Assembly: GCF_000337595.1 (NCBI RefSeq)
Contig: NZ_AOIL01000051.1
Span: 7,320-71,319, forward strand
Origin: Natrialba taiwanensis DSM 12281
GTDB taxonomy: Archaea; Halobacteriota; Halobacteria; Halobacteriales; Natrialbaceae
Reading direction: 5' to 3'
Length of the DNA: 64,000 bases
Part shown: one piece after another, positions 27,113-35,858 of the stretch
How the letters are laid out: each line of letters begins with the position of its first letter
Position numbering within the stretch: position 1 is the first letter of the stretch
Position numbers and translations under genes: made by a program
Notes under the pieces: model-generated
What the model was told of the DNA's origin: nothing
The model's database searches: none
Seen by the model: only the letters and a program-made list of their open reading frames with translations

Positions 27113-28035
27113 CGCGCCGTCACCTCCGCACCCGTCGTGTACGACTGGAACACGTCTTCGAGCGACGCCTCCGTCGTCGAGAAGTCCCGCACCTCGACGC
27201 CGTGATCCTCGAGTTCAGCGAGGACGGCCGTCTTCGAGCCGTCGACCTGGGCGGTGATCGTCGGCGGGTCGCGGTCCTCGGTGGCGACGTTCGAGACGGT
27301 CGGCAGCGACCGAACCGCCTGGAGGGCGTCGTCGTCGATCCGGTCGACGGTGACCCGAAGCGAGGTGCCGCCGCCGATGGAGTCGCGCAGCCCCTCGACG
27401 GAGTCGACGGCGACCATCTGGCCGTCCTGCAGGATGCCGACGCGGTCACAGACCGCCTCGACCTGTTCCATGCTGTGACTCGAGAAGAAGACGGTCGCAC
27501 CGCGAGCGTTCTCCTCGCGGACGATCTCGCGCATCTCGCGGGCACCGTTGGGGTCGAGCCCGGTGGAGGGTTCGTCGAGGATGAGCAGGTCCGGTTCGCC
27601 CACGAGCGCCATCGCGAGCATGAGCCGCTGGGCCATCCCTTTCGAGTAGCCGCCGGCCTTCCGGTCGATCGCGTCGGTCAGGCCGACCCGTTCGAGCAGC
27701 GTCTCCGGCTCGTCGTCGCTTCCTTTCGACTCGATGGCGAACTCGAGGTGCTGGCGGGCGGTGAGGCGGTCGTAAACCTGATAGCCTTCGGGGAGGACGC
27801 CGGTCCGCGAGCGGATCTCGCGGCTGTGGGCCTGAGCGTCGAGTCCGAGGACCTCGACCCGTCCCGCAGTCGGCCGGATGAAATCGAGCACGACGTTGAT
27901 CGTCGTCGACTTCCCTGCGCCGTTCGGGCCGAGAAAGCCGAACACCTCGCCCTCGTGAACCTCGAAGGAGAGGGTATCGAGCGCGAGCGTCTGCCCGTAG
28001 GACTTCGTCAGTTCGTCGACGCGAAGTGCAGGCAT
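27109..28035 (-). CDS. ABC transporter ATP-binding protein
   Basis: 308 residues from ATG 28035 (MPALRVDELTKSYG). The nucleotide-binding domain has Walker A GPNGAGKST, the Q-loop region RTGVLPEGYQVYDRLT, signature GGYSKGMAQRL, Walker B LLILDEPSTGLDP and the switch His in SSHSMEQ. The extra C-terminal ~90 residues (DRIDDDALQAVRSL onward) are typical of NatA/CcmA-like exporters. It energises the permease encoded next in the same operon with a 4-bp overlap. The longer frame reaching 28398 is not supported by domain content. Confidence 0.93.
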   Translation of the reverse strand: MPALRVDELTKSYGQTLALDTLSFEVHEGEVFGFLGPNGAGKSTTINVVLDFIRPTAGRVEVLGLDAQAHSREIRSRTGVLPEGYQVYDRLTARQHLEFAIESKGSDDEPETLLERVGLTDAIDRKAGGYSKGMAQRLMLAMALVGEPDLLILDEPSTGLDPNGAREMREIVREENARGATVFFSSHSMEQVEAVCDRVGILQDGQMVAVDSVEGLRDSIGGGTSLRVTVDRIDDDALQAVRSLPTVSNVATEDRDPPTITAQVDGSKTAVLAELEDHGVEVRDFSTTEASLEDVFQSYTTGAEVTAR

Positions 28036-28148
28036 GGCTGAGTCATCTCGGCGTTCACCGATAAGAGTTGCCACTTGGGGAGGATAATACACTCGACCAC
28101 GGGCAGTGAATAAACCGATTCCGGCTAGCGAGGCCGACTCGGCGGCGT

Positions 28149-28418
28149 TCAGATCGAGTCGTCCGGCTCGTATTGCTCTCGGACGCGGTCGACTTCGGTC
28201 GCGTATCGGTCGCGCGTTTCCGCATCGTCGACCGATTCGAGGTCCGATTCGGGAACGTCGGTCGCCGCAGTAACCGCAGACCCCGTTCGAAGCGCCGTCG
28301 AGGATCGTTCGCGCTGGTGGTACTGCGATCCGTCCGGCGTCGCATAGACGAGCGTGACGATGTTTCGCGCGCCGAAGTCGCGCTCGACCAGCCAGCACCG
28401 GACCGTCGGATCAGACAT
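28149..28418 (-). CDS. Conserved small haloarchaeal protein, unknown
   Basis: 89 residues from ATG 28418 (MSDPTVRCWLVERDF). It starts with a beta-strand-rich part (CWLVERDFGARNIVTLVYATPDGSQYHQRE) and continues into an acidic helical C-terminus (DDAETRDRYATEVDRVREQYE). No motif points to a function. The length and the neat start, 0.1 kb upstream of the ABC operon in the same direction, support a real gene. It is divergent from the following membrane-protein gene. Confidence 0.65.
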   Translation of the reverse strand: MSDPTVRCWLVERDFGARNIVTLVYATPDGSQYHQRERSSTALRTGSAVTAATDVPESDLESVDDAETRDRYATEVDRVREQYEPDDSI

Positions 28419-28626
28419 ACCCGGGGATTGCGGCCGGACCACCGAGAAAGTATCGCGTCGCTCCCGGGTGCCGGGCCAGCGCAGCCGGCCGTCGCGCGGC
28501 TGCCCGGTCAGCGTTCGCACACACAGCAGAACGCCCCAGCGTACTTGACCCCCGGCGGTGCACTCTGGGACAACGACTCACGACAACCGCGAGCCAGCGC
28601 CCGATGCGGCTCACCTTCCGATTCAG

Positions 28627-29376
28627 ATGGCTGTCAACTGGACACACCACGTCGACACCTTGCACTACGACGGCGAAACCGAACAGCGTCGACTCGAACT
28701 CGAAACCGCGACGATCGTCGTCACAAGCCACCGCGTTCTCGCGTTCGATCGCTCCAGCCGCTCACACTCACCAGGGACACACCCCTATCGTCATGTCGAT
28801 CGTCCGAACGTCCAACACGTCACCGTCAGCCAAAGCGGCTCGACAAAACACCTGCTCCGGAGCCTCCTGGCCGGCGCGCTCGGACTCACGCTGCTTACCA
28901 TCGCGGCAGTCGTCTCCTTCGGCGAGTTGATTCCCGAACTCGAACTCGACGGAACAGTCGCCGGAGACAGGGCAGGAACGGGAACGGCAACCGACGCCGG
29001 AGATGCCGCCGGGACGACTGCGGCTGTCGACAGCACGTTCGAGACGCTCGGGGTGCTGTTCCAGGTACTCGATACCGGGATCCTCATCGGCGGCATCCTC
29101 TCGCTCGCGCTCGCCGCCGTCTTCGCCGGGCTCTACGTCCGCTCACGATCGAGGCAACTCGTCCTCGAAGTCGCCGGCGGTGACGACATCGCCGTTCCGC
29201 TCGGCGAGACCGACGATGCCGCCCCGATCACCCTCAGCCTCAGCGAGGCCATTCAGCCGGGTCCGACGGCCGATCGGCGCTCGCCGGCCGAGAGAGCCGA
29301 GTTCAGCCAGTCCTCGGAGTCGGGCGAATCACACCCGCGGGGCGACCGCCGGCGCGGTCGCGATGAGTCAGGCTGA
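28627..29376 (+). CDS. Membrane protein with N-terminal PH-like domain
   Basis: 249 residues from ATG 28627 ([18 protein letters not shown]). The first ~75 residues alternate strands in a way that resembles bacterial PH/bPH-type domains ([28 protein letters not shown]). Two hydrophobic helices follow (about 80-100 and 145-175), separated by an Ala/Gly/Thr-rich loop, and the C-terminus is a charged disordered tail. Function unknown. It ends 26 bp before uvrC and could be co-transcribed with it. Confidence 0.55.
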   Translation: MAVNWTHHVDTLHYDGETEQRRLELETATIVVTSHRVLAFDRSSRSHSPGTHPYRHVDRPNVQHVTVSQSGSTKHLLRSLLAGALGLTLLTIAAVVSFGELIPELELDGTVAGDRAGTGTATDAGDAAGTTAAVDSTFETLGVLFQVLDTGILIGGILSLALAAVFAGLYVRSRSRQLVLEVAGGDDIAVPLGETDDAAPITLSLSEAIQPGPTADRRSPAERAEFSQSSESGESHPRGDRRRGRDESG

Positions 29377-29402
29377 AAGCCGTCGACGCCCTAGGACCGG
29401 CG

Positions 29403-31193
29403 ATGAACGCTGACGGGGTTCGCGACCGCGCGCGATCGCTGCCACGTGAGCCTGGCGTCTACCAGTTCCGGGCCGACGGAACGACGCTCTACGTCGGCAA
29501 AGCCGTCGACCTCCGGAGTCGCGTCGGCTCCTACGCCGACCCGCGGAGCGCGCGCATCCGACGGATGGTCGACCGCGCCGACGGGATCGAAATCGCCGTC
29601 ACCGACACCGAGACACAGGCGCTCTTGCTCGAGGCCAACCTGATCAAGCGCCACCAGCCCCGCTACAACGTCCGGCTCAAGGACGACAAGTCCTACCCGA
29701 TGGTACAGTTGACCGACCACCCGGCCCCGCGGATCGAGATCACCCGCGATCCCGACGGCGAGGCACAAGGCACTGCGAGCGGGCCGACCGTCTTCGGCCC
29801 CTACACGAACAAACGGCAGGTCGAAACCGTCGTGAAAGCCCTCCGGGAAACCTACGGCGTCCGCGGCTGTTCGGACCACAAGTACGCAAACAGGGACCGC
29901 CCCTGTCTCGACCACGAGATGGGACTCTGCACCGCCCCCTGCACCCGCGAAATCGAACTCGAGGACTACGTCGCGGACGTGACCGCGGTCGAGCGCTTTT
30001 TCGAAGGCGAGGCGGGCATTCTCACCGATCCGCTGCGCCGGGAGATGGAGGCCGCCGCCCAGGAGCGGAACTTCGAGCGGGCGGCGAACCTCCGCGACCG
30101 ACTCGAGACTGTCGAGGCCTTCCACGGCGAGGGCGGCGAGGCGGTCCAGTCGGTCGGCGACGAGCGCGCGGTCGACGTGCTCGGCGTCGCGATCGAGGGC
30201 GAGGACGCAACCGTCGCCCGCCTGCGCGCCGAAGACGGCAAACTCGTGGACCGCGAGCGCCACACGCTCGACGCACCCGGCGCGGCCGCGACGGGAGCGG
30301 AAGTAACCGGACGCGACGGGCGGAGCGGCATCCCCGCCGTCCTCGCCGCCTTCATCGTCCAGTACTACGCCGAACGCGACCTGCCCGACGCGCTCCTCCT
30401 CCCCGAGCGCCACGGCGACGAGGAGGTCGCCGCCTGGCTCGACGCCGAGACCGTCTCCGTTCGGATTCCGGGTGCCGGCCGCGAGGCCAAACTCGTCGAT
30501 CTCGCGCTCAAGAACGCCCGCCGGAACGTCGGCCGCCGCGACGAGTGTGGCATGCTCGCCGACGCGCTTGAACTCGATGTCGCCCGGCGGATCGAAGGGT
30601 TCGACGTGAGCCACGCTCAGGGAACGTCAGCAGTGGGGAGCAACGTCACGTTCGTCGACGGAAGCGCCGAGAAGGCAGATTATCGCCGGAAGAAACTGCG
30701 CGATCAGAACGACGACTACGACAATATGCACGCGTTACTCGCGTGGCGCGCCCGCCGCGCCGTCGAGGGACGGGATGACCGGCCCGACCCCGATCTCCTG
30801 CTGATCGACGGCGGCGAGGGCCAGCTCGAGGCTGCCCGCGACGCGCTCGCCGAGGTCGGCTGGGACGTGCCCGCCGTTGCGCTCGCGAAGGCCGAGGAGA
30901 CGGTCATCACGCCGAACCGGCAGTTCTCCTGGCCCGCAGACGCGCCGCACCTGCACCTCCTCCAGCGAGTTCGCGACGAGTCCCACCGCTTTGCCGTGCA
31001 GTACCACCAGACGCTGCGTGACGACGTGTCGACGGTGCTCGATGACGTGCCCGGAATCGGCCCCGAAACGCGAAAGCGGCTCCTCGGTCGGTTCGGCAGC
31101 GTCGAGAACGTCCGCGAGGCGAGCGTAACGGACTTGCAAAGCGTTTCGGGCGTCGGCGAGAAGACGGCACGGACGGTCAAGGAGCGGCTGTGA
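29403..31193 (+). CDS. uvrC: Excinuclease ABC subunit C
   Basis: 596 residues. UvrC makes the two incisions that flank a bulky DNA lesion during nucleotide excision repair. The GIY-YIG nuclease domain is at the N-terminus (PGVYQF ... [14 protein letters not shown], about residues 15-40), followed by a Cys cluster ([25 protein letters not shown]) that may bind an Fe-S cluster or zinc. A UVR motif ([18 protein letters not shown]) binds UvrB. The RNase-H-like second nuclease contains [12 protein letters not shown] and [10 protein letters not shown]. Tandem helix-hairpin-helix motifs end the protein. Length is normal. UvrB is encoded 6 kb away; UvrA is not in the window. Confidence 0.96.
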   Translation: MNADGVRDRARSLPREPGVYQFRADGTTLYVGKAVDLRSRVGSYADPRSARIRRMVDRADGIEIAVTDTETQALLLEANLIKRHQPRYNVRLKDDKSYPMVQLTDHPAPRIEITRDPDGEAQGTASGPTVFGPYTNKRQVETVVKALRETYGVRGCSDHKYANRDRPCLDHEMGLCTAPCTREIELEDYVADVTAVERFFEGEAGILTDPLRREMEAAAQERNFERAANLRDRLETVEAFHGEGGEAVQSVGDERAVDVLGVAIEGEDATVARLRAEDGKLVDRERHTLDAPGAAATGAEVTGRDGRSGIPAVLAAFIVQYYAERDLPDALLLPERHGDEEVAAWLDAETVSVRIPGAGREAKLVDLALKNARRNVGRRDECGMLADALELDVARRIEGFDVSHAQGTSAVGSNVTFVDGSAEKADYRRKKLRDQNDDYDNMHALLAWRARRAVEGRDDRPDPDLLLIDGGEGQLEAARDALAEVGWDVPAVALAKAEETVITPNRQFSWPADAPHLHLLQRVRDESHRFAVQYHQTLRDDVSTVLDDVPGIGPETRKRLLGRFGSVENVREASVTDLQSVSGVGEKTARTVKERL

Positions 31194-31620
31194 TGTAGCG
31201 TCGACCGATGTCTTCTGCCGGGAGCGCTCCGCCGGAAGCGCACGTGTAGATCGGATCGGTGACACCGACACTCGAGCGCAAACGAAACGATCTCGCACTC
31301 CGTGCGAGATGATCGTTTCACTTTAACGGCTCTGTTGAAGTCCTAAATACATGATGGGGTTTCGTACCCGTACTGAATAGAATCGCGTATGCAGCACTGG
31401 GGATTAGTTCAAATCAGCTCCAATCGAATCGGTAGAGGTAGACCGTGTAACTATCAATCCCGTCGGTGTTTCCGTAGCCGTCTCGATTCCGTGATCGTCA
31501 GTCCGTACCGGAAGGGATGCATGGGCAGCTAGCCGACTACCCTTACTAGAAAATTTCGGGTGAAATTACGGTTGCGGGAGATATGGGGACGGTTAAATTG
31601 AGGGCGGCGGCTTCGTAGGT
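31194..31620. other. Intergenic region with hairpin and IS-end-like sequence
   Basis: About 430 bp after uvrC without a gene. It holds the hairpin at 31284-31319. Directly after it at about 31327-31345 is GGCTCTGTTGAAGTCCT, which resembles ends of haloarchaeal insertion sequences from memory; no partner end was found. The rest is AT-richer than average and unassigned. Confidence 0.35.
31284..31319. terminator. Long stem-loop after uvrC
   Basis: The left arm GAAACGATCTCGCAC (31284-31298) pairs with the right arm GTGCGAGATGATCGTTTC (31302-31319), with a 3-nt loop and a 3-nt bulge. A T-rich run (CACTTTAA) follows. It lies 90 bp after the uvrC stop and probably forms its transcript end, though archaeal termination usually needs only T-runs. 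Confidence 0.5.
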
Positions 31621-32706
31621 ATGGACGAACGAATTCGGGAGCACGCCGCGGTGCTCGTCGAATGGAGCGGGAGCATTAAGGCGGGTAACGATGTCGTCAT
31701 CGCGGTCGGTGAGGGCGCACACGAACTCGGCGTAGCAGTCGCCGAGAAACTCGGGGCTGTCGGTGCCCATCCAGTCACAACGTACGTCTCAGACGAGATA
31801 GAACGAGCGTACCTCCGCGCTCATGACTGTGATTTCGACGAGACCCCGGCCCACGAACTCGCACTCTACGAGGAAACCGACTCAGTACTCCTTCTCGTCG
31901 GGTCGCGGAATACGGCTACCTTCGCGGACGTCCCCCAAGAGGTCCGCCACGCCTGGCCGACCGAGGCGGTTCGCGAAGCCTGGCTGGCGACTGACTGGGT
32001 GAAGACCGTCCATCCAACCCGGGCCCACGCACAGCAGGCCGGGATGACTTACGAGGCGTATCAGGACTTCGTTTACGACGCCGTGCTCCGCGACTGGGGG
32101 GCCTTCGCCGATGAGATGGCAGAGTTAAAGACCCTGCTCGACGCTGGCAGTGAGGTGCGAATTGTGAAGGGCATGGACGACACGGACATCACGATGTCTA
32201 TTGAGGGTCGCAAGGCCGTCATCGCCGATGGTTCCGGCAACCTCCCGAGCGGCGAGGTGTATACCGTCCCCTCTGACACGACCGGCGAGGTATACTTCGA
32301 CGTTCCGATGACCGTTCAGGGTCGACGCGTTCAGGGCGTCCGACTCCGCTTCGAAGACGGCGAGGTCGTCGACCACGCGGCTGAGACGGGAGAGACTGCG
32401 CTTGGCGAACTACTTGAGACCGACGCTGGTGCCCGACGACTAGGTGAACTCGGTGTTGGGATGAACCGTGGTATCGACCGCTTCACTGACAACATTCTCT
32501 TCGACGAAAAGATGGACGGCACTGTCCACCTTGCGGTCGGGAGCGCTTACAACGAATGCCTTCCCGATGGCGAAAAGGGCAATCAGAGCGCTATCCACAC
32601 CGATCTTATCACCGACATGACCCGTGAGGAGACCCGGCTGGAGGTCGACGGAGAGGTCATCCAGTGCAACGGGACGTTTCGCTGGGAGGAAGGCTTCGAT
32701 GGTTAG
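31621..32706 (+). CDS. M29-family aminopeptidase
   Basis: 361 residues. It matches the thermophilic aminopeptidase (AmpS/T) family: a Rossmann-like N-terminal half (DERIREHAAVLVEWSGSIKAGNDVVI) and a metal-binding C-terminal half with Glu and His residues in GRKAVIADGSGNLPSGEVYT, LGVGMNRGIDRFTDNILFDEKMDGTVHLAVGSAY, and HTDLITDM. The enzyme removes N-terminal residues from peptides using two divalent metals in the cytoplasm. In these peptidases Glu of NxPxGE and the IHTDL His are metal ligands, and both are present. The gene is monocistronic; no pathway context. Confidence 0.88.
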   Translation: MDERIREHAAVLVEWSGSIKAGNDVVIAVGEGAHELGVAVAEKLGAVGAHPVTTYVSDEIERAYLRAHDCDFDETPAHELALYEETDSVLLLVGSRNTATFADVPQEVRHAWPTEAVREAWLATDWVKTVHPTRAHAQQAGMTYEAYQDFVYDAVLRDWGAFADEMAELKTLLDAGSEVRIVKGMDDTDITMSIEGRKAVIADGSGNLPSGEVYTVPSDTTGEVYFDVPMTVQGRRVQGVRLRFEDGEVVDHAAETGETALGELLETDAGARRLGELGVGMNRGIDRFTDNILFDEKMDGTVHLAVGSAYNECLPDGEKGNQSAIHTDLITDMTREETRLEVDGEVIQCNGTFRWEEGFDG

Positions 32707-33030
32707 TGGCCAGCGAGGAACCGCACTAGTTCAGGTCAGAGTCGGGGTATAGATTCGGGAGACATGACGGCATCGGGAGAATCACTAGGTTTCAGAATAG
32801 AGTGAGTAGTTCGACTACCTTCGAACCGGCTGATTGAGCCAACTTGATCTGAACCGGACACACGTATCACGCTGAATCTATCCTCTATCTTCAGCAGACC
32901 GTCCATATCAATCGTTAAGGATCTCAACAGAGTCACTCGATCGAAGGATTCGCGGCTCTTGGTGCTCAAATCAATGAAGGGAGGGAAATCACAGCACCTT
33001 TTAAATCATGCTATCATGAACCACGATAGC
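32707..33030. other. Promoter region of the NhaC-type antiporter
   Basis: 324 bp without a supported gene. A 77-codon minus-strand frame (32969-32736) has no recognisable domain and ordinary composition, so I do not call it. The last 30 bp carry the TATA box and inverted repeat described separately. Confidence 0.4.
32999..33006 (+). promoter_or_regulatory. TATA box of the NhaC-type gene
   Basis: TTTTAAAT is centred 28 bp before ATG 33031, so transcription should begin at the ATG and the mRNA should be leaderless. This favours ATG 33031 over the in-frame codons upstream. Confidence 0.55.
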
Positions 33031-33033
33031 ATG
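33007..33033. promoter_or_regulatory. Perfect 9-bp inverted repeat at the start codon
   Basis: CATGCTATC (33007-33015) and GATAGCATG (33025-33033) are exact inverted copies separated by 9 bp. The repeat fills the space between the TATA box and the start codon. In archaea this position is typical for a repressor operator. It would be transcribed only at its last bases, so an RNA hairpin role is unlikely if the mRNA is leaderless. Confidence 0.55.
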
Positions 33034-34704
33034 ACATCAGAGTTCGGAGCGCTGTCGTTGGTGCCGCCACTGCTCGCGATCGCGCTCGCTATCGTCACCC
33101 GACGGGCGCTGCTGTCGTTGTTCATCGGCATCTGGGCGGGCGGCGTGATCATCGCGGCCGACGGCGCGGAGACCGCGATCGAGTTCGCGGCCGTCCCGTT
33201 CGTGGCCGTCGTGGAAGCGTTCGGGTGGATCGTCGCCTCCTACGGAGACGATACGTTCCACGCCGAGATCATCGCGTTCACGTTCCTGCTGGGTGCCGGC
33301 ATCGCGCTCGTCTGGCGGATGGGCGGCTCGGTCGCCGTCGCTCGGGCCGCCACCACAAGAGTCGACTCGCACCGCCGGGTCGGGCTGGCCGCGTGGCTGC
33401 TCGGGCTGGTGTGGTTCTTCGACGACTACGCAAACACCGCCATTGTTGGCTCGGCCGTCAAGGATATCGCCGACGAAGTCCAGATGTCGCGCGAAAAACT
33501 GGCGTACATCTTAGACTCGACCGCCGCACCGGTTGCAACGTTCGGCATCTCGAGCTGGGTCGCGTTCCAGATCGGCCTCATTCAGGATGTCTACGACTCC
33601 GAGACGATCAGCGGGGAGACCCCCTCGGCCGTCGGGACGTTCCTCCGGTCGATCCCGTTCAACGTCTACTGCCTGCTGGCGCTGTTGATGGTGCTTATCA
33701 TCGTGCTAACCCGGCGGGACTTCGGCGAGATGCTCGACGCCGAAACGCGCGCGCAGCGAACGGGGAAGGTAACCCGGGATGACGCCACCCCGCTCCAGAG
33801 CATGAAGAAGGATCTCGGCGAACCCGCCGTCGACGACCCGCTGCTCCGGACGTTCGTCGTCCCGGTGGCCGTCCTCGTCACCGTCGTCGTCGGCGGAGCG
33901 ACGATCACCGGTTTCCAGGCTGCAGGCGTGACGCCCGGGGAGGTCATCTCGGAGACCGGCGCGCTCATCGACCTGATCGACAACACGGACTTTACCGGCG
34001 CGCTCGTCTGGGGCTCGTTCTCGATGGTCGCGACGGCCGTCGCGATGGCGCTGTACGACGACGTGCTCACCCTTGAGGAGTCGATGGAGACCATCTTCGA
34101 CGGCTTCGGGATCATGCTCACCGCCGTCAGTATCCTCGTGATGGCGTGGTCGATCGGCACCGTCGCCGAGGTTCTCGAAACCGGCCAGTACGTGACGGCC
34201 CTCGCCGAGGGAATCGTCACTCCCACGTTGCTTCCGGTCGTCGTGTTGCTGTCGACAGGGATCATCGCCTTCTCGATCGGAACGTCCTGGGGGACGATGG
34301 GCATCGTGACGCCCATCGCGGTGCCGATGGCCTACGAAATCGGCGGCGGGTCGCCGGAACTGCTCTCGGTCGCCGTCGGCGCGATTTTCTCCGGAGCGAT
34401 CTTCGGCGACCACTGCTCGCCGATCTCAGACACCACCATCCTCTCGTCGACGTTCGCCGGTGCCGACCACATCGACCACGTCCGCACGCAGCTGTACTAC
34501 GCTATGACCGTCCTCTCCGTCTCCGTCGTCGTCTACCTCCTGTACGGCTTCTTCGGCCTCTCCCCGTTCGTCCTGGTTCCGATCGGCGCGGTCGTGCTCG
34601 TCGGGCTCGTCTACGCCCTCTCGGAGCTCGACGCCGCCCGCAAGGACCTCGTCGCAAAACCGTTTGCCGGCGCGGGAGAGCGCGACGTTCCGAGCGACGA
34701 CTGA
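33031..34704 (+). CDS. NhaC-family Na+/H+ antiporter
   Basis: 557 residues with about twelve to thirteen membrane helices. NhaC-family signatures include the helix WLLGLVWFFDDYANTAIVGSAVKDI with an acidic pair in the membrane, SWVAFQIGLIQDV, GTSWGTMGIVTPIAVPMAY, and FGDHCSPISDTTILSSTFAGADHIDHVRTQLYY near the C-terminus. The exchanger would expel sodium against protons at the cytoplasmic membrane, though homologues also swap organic acids. The start at 33031 is chosen by the TATA spacing. The TGA stop shares its last base with the 81-bp palindromic element. Confidence 0.9.
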   Translation: MTSEFGALSLVPPLLAIALAIVTRRALLSLFIGIWAGGVIIAADGAETAIEFAAVPFVAVVEAFGWIVASYGDDTFHAEIIAFTFLLGAGIALVWRMGGSVAVARAATTRVDSHRRVGLAAWLLGLVWFFDDYANTAIVGSAVKDIADEVQMSREKLAYILDSTAAPVATFGISSWVAFQIGLIQDVYDSETISGETPSAVGTFLRSIPFNVYCLLALLMVLIIVLTRRDFGEMLDAETRAQRTGKVTRDDATPLQSMKKDLGEPAVDDPLLRTFVVPVAVLVTVVVGGATITGFQAAGVTPGEVISETGALIDLIDNTDFTGALVWGSFSMVATAVAMALYDDVLTLEESMETIFDGFGIMLTAVSILVMAWSIGTVAEVLETGQYVTALAEGIVTPTLLPVVVLLSTGIIAFSIGTSWGTMGIVTPIAVPMAYEIGGGSPELLSVAVGAIFSGAIFGDHCSPISDTTILSSTFAGADHIDHVRTQLYYAMTVLSVSVVVYLLYGFFGLSPFVLVPIGAVVLVGLVYALSELDAARKDLVAKPFAGAGERDVPSDD

Positions 34705-34784
34705 TACGGTCTGCTGTAACGATTTACCGGCGCGACCGCGCCCGTCCTGCGGTTGCGCCGGAAATGACTTACAGCAGTCCGTAT
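34704..34784. repeat. 81-bp palindromic element, copy 2
   Basis: Identical over all 81 bp to 25488-25568, in the same orientation relative to the preceding gene. Its first base is also the last base of a TGA stop codon, here of the NhaC-type antiporter. Confidence 0.85.
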
Positions 34785-34874
34785 GAATCGAGTTCAGGTC
34801 CGCTCGACGCTCGAAACGAGTCGGAAAACCGGACGATGGACATTTCTATGCCTTTCGCGAGCGTAGTCCATCCC

Positions 34875-35171
34875 GTGTCTAACGACGACCCGCTCGATGA
34901 CCTGCTCGACGAACTCGACAACCAAAGCGACCTCGAAACGGCGGAACAAGTCCTCTCGATCCGCATGGAAGAACGACGCTACGGCAAACCGGTGACGATC
35001 GTCGAGGGCTTCGACCTCTCCGAGTCCGAGATCGAATCGATCGCCTCCGATCTCAAATCGTCGCTCGGAACCGGCGGGACCGTCGACGAGGGTCGCATCG
35101 AACTCCAGGGCGACCACCGCGACAGAGTGCCGGACCTACTCCGCGACCGCGGCTTCGACGTACAGACCTAA
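34875..35171 (+). CDS. SUI1/eIF1-family translation factor
   Basis: 98 residues from GTG 34875 (SNDDPLDDLLDELDNQSD after the initiator). The SUI1 core is clear: RMEERRYGKPVTIVEGFDLSESEIESIASDLKSSLGTGGTVDEGRIELQGDHRDRVPDLLRDRGF. Archaeal SUI1 (aIF1) binds the small ribosomal subunit P-site region and enforces accurate start selection. In-frame ATGs at 34836 and 34848 would add 9-13 residues of a different character, while family members in haloarchaea begin at (M/V)SNDDPLDDLL, hence the GTG choice. It follows the palindromic repeat. Confidence 0.9.
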   Translation: MSNDDPLDDLLDELDNQSDLETAEQVLSIRMEERRYGKPVTIVEGFDLSESEIESIASDLKSSLGTGGTVDEGRIELQGDHRDRVPDLLRDRGFDVQT

Positions 35172-35237
35172 CCCAGTTGTCCCAGTACAAATCGAGTTGC
35201 GAGTACAACTTTGTGCACTGCTGTCGTGGCCCATACT

Positions 35238-35720
35238 ATGGAGATTCGCCCAGCAACCACCGACGACCGCAGCGCCATCCGCGACATCGCCCGCGACACC
35301 TGGCACGACACCTACGACGAACTCGCAAGTGACGTCATCGATGACACCGTCGACGACTGGTACGCCGACGACGAACTCGAGCGCGCGCTCTCGAAACCCG
35401 GAACCGCCGTCCTCGTCGCCGAAACCGATGCCGGCGTCGTCGGCTTCACCCACGGCGTCGTCCAGGACGACGAAGGCGACGTCCTCCGAATGTACGTCCA
35501 CCCGGATCACCAGCGCGAGGGCGTCGGAACTGCACTGCACGAGCGACTGCGCGACGACCTCGCCGACTTCAACATGAACCGCATGCGAGCGATCGACCTC
35601 GCCTCGAACTCGACCGGACGCGCCTTCTACGAAGAACTCGGGTTCGAAGAAACGGACACCGGGACGGTCGAGTTAGGCGGCGAAGCGTACGAAGAAGTCG
35701 TCTATACGCTGTCGTTGTAG
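35238..35720 (+). CDS. GNAT-family N-acetyltransferase
   Basis: 160 residues from ATG 35238 (MEIRPATTDDRSAIRDI). Fold landmarks are the GFTHGVVQDDEGDVLRMYVHPDHQREGVGTALHERL motif A/B with the acetyl-CoA loop QREGVGTAL, and the C-terminal LASNSTGRAFYEELGFEETDTG. It transfers an acetyl group from acetyl-CoA to an amine; the acceptor is unknown. The TATA-like region and start are in line with the aIF1 gene 67 bp upstream, so they may be linked. Confidence 0.9.
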   Translation: MEIRPATTDDRSAIRDIARDTWHDTYDELASDVIDDTVDDWYADDELERALSKPGTAVLVAETDAGVVGFTHGVVQDDEGDVLRMYVHPDHQREGVGTALHERLRDDLADFNMNRMRAIDLASNSTGRAFYEELGFEETDTGTVELGGEAYEEVVYTLSL

Positions 35721-35773
35721 GCGACACTCGCCGTCTCACCCACTCCCTGCGCGAATCGGCGACCAGCGGCAGC

Positions 35774-35781
35774 TATTTATA
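35774..35781 (+). promoter_or_regulatory. TATA box of the DUF2899 transporter unit
   Basis: TATTTATA predicts transcription starting near 35803-35808, close to the ATG of the tiny upstream ORF at 35808. Confidence 0.5.
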
Positions 35782-35801
35782 CCATGGTGCTAAAGATATT
35801 T

Positions 35802-35815
35802 TTAGAGATGTCTAA
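35802..35815. promoter_or_regulatory. TTAG-n6-CTAA palindrome, possible metal-regulator operator
   Basis: TTAGAGATGTCTAA overlaps the predicted transcription start of a putative metal transporter. TTAG...CTAA palindromes are known operators of archaeal DtxR/SirR-type metal regulators. The link is inference from position and shape only. Confidence 0.4.
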
Positions 35816-35858
35816 TAATCGTGCCGTCGGATCGCAGGTTCCGAGTGAGAACTCGTGA
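35808..35858 (+). CDS. 16-codon upstream ORF coupled to the transporter
   Basis: ATG 35808 reads MSNNRAVGSQVPSENS and stops at TGA 35856-35858, which overlaps the transporter GTG (35855-35857) in the string GTGA. An in-frame ATG at 35784 would precede the predicted transcription start. A leaderless mini-ORF could load ribosomes and pass them to the GTG start. Confidence 0.4.
   Translation: MSNNRAVGSQVPSENS

Noticed and set aside
29391-30614. Antisense frame over uvrC (407 codons)
   Set aside because: Shadow; begins and ends without promoter or motif.
32736-32969. 77-codon minus-strand ORF before the NhaC-type gene
   Set aside because: No domain, no promoter, and composition like intergenic DNA.
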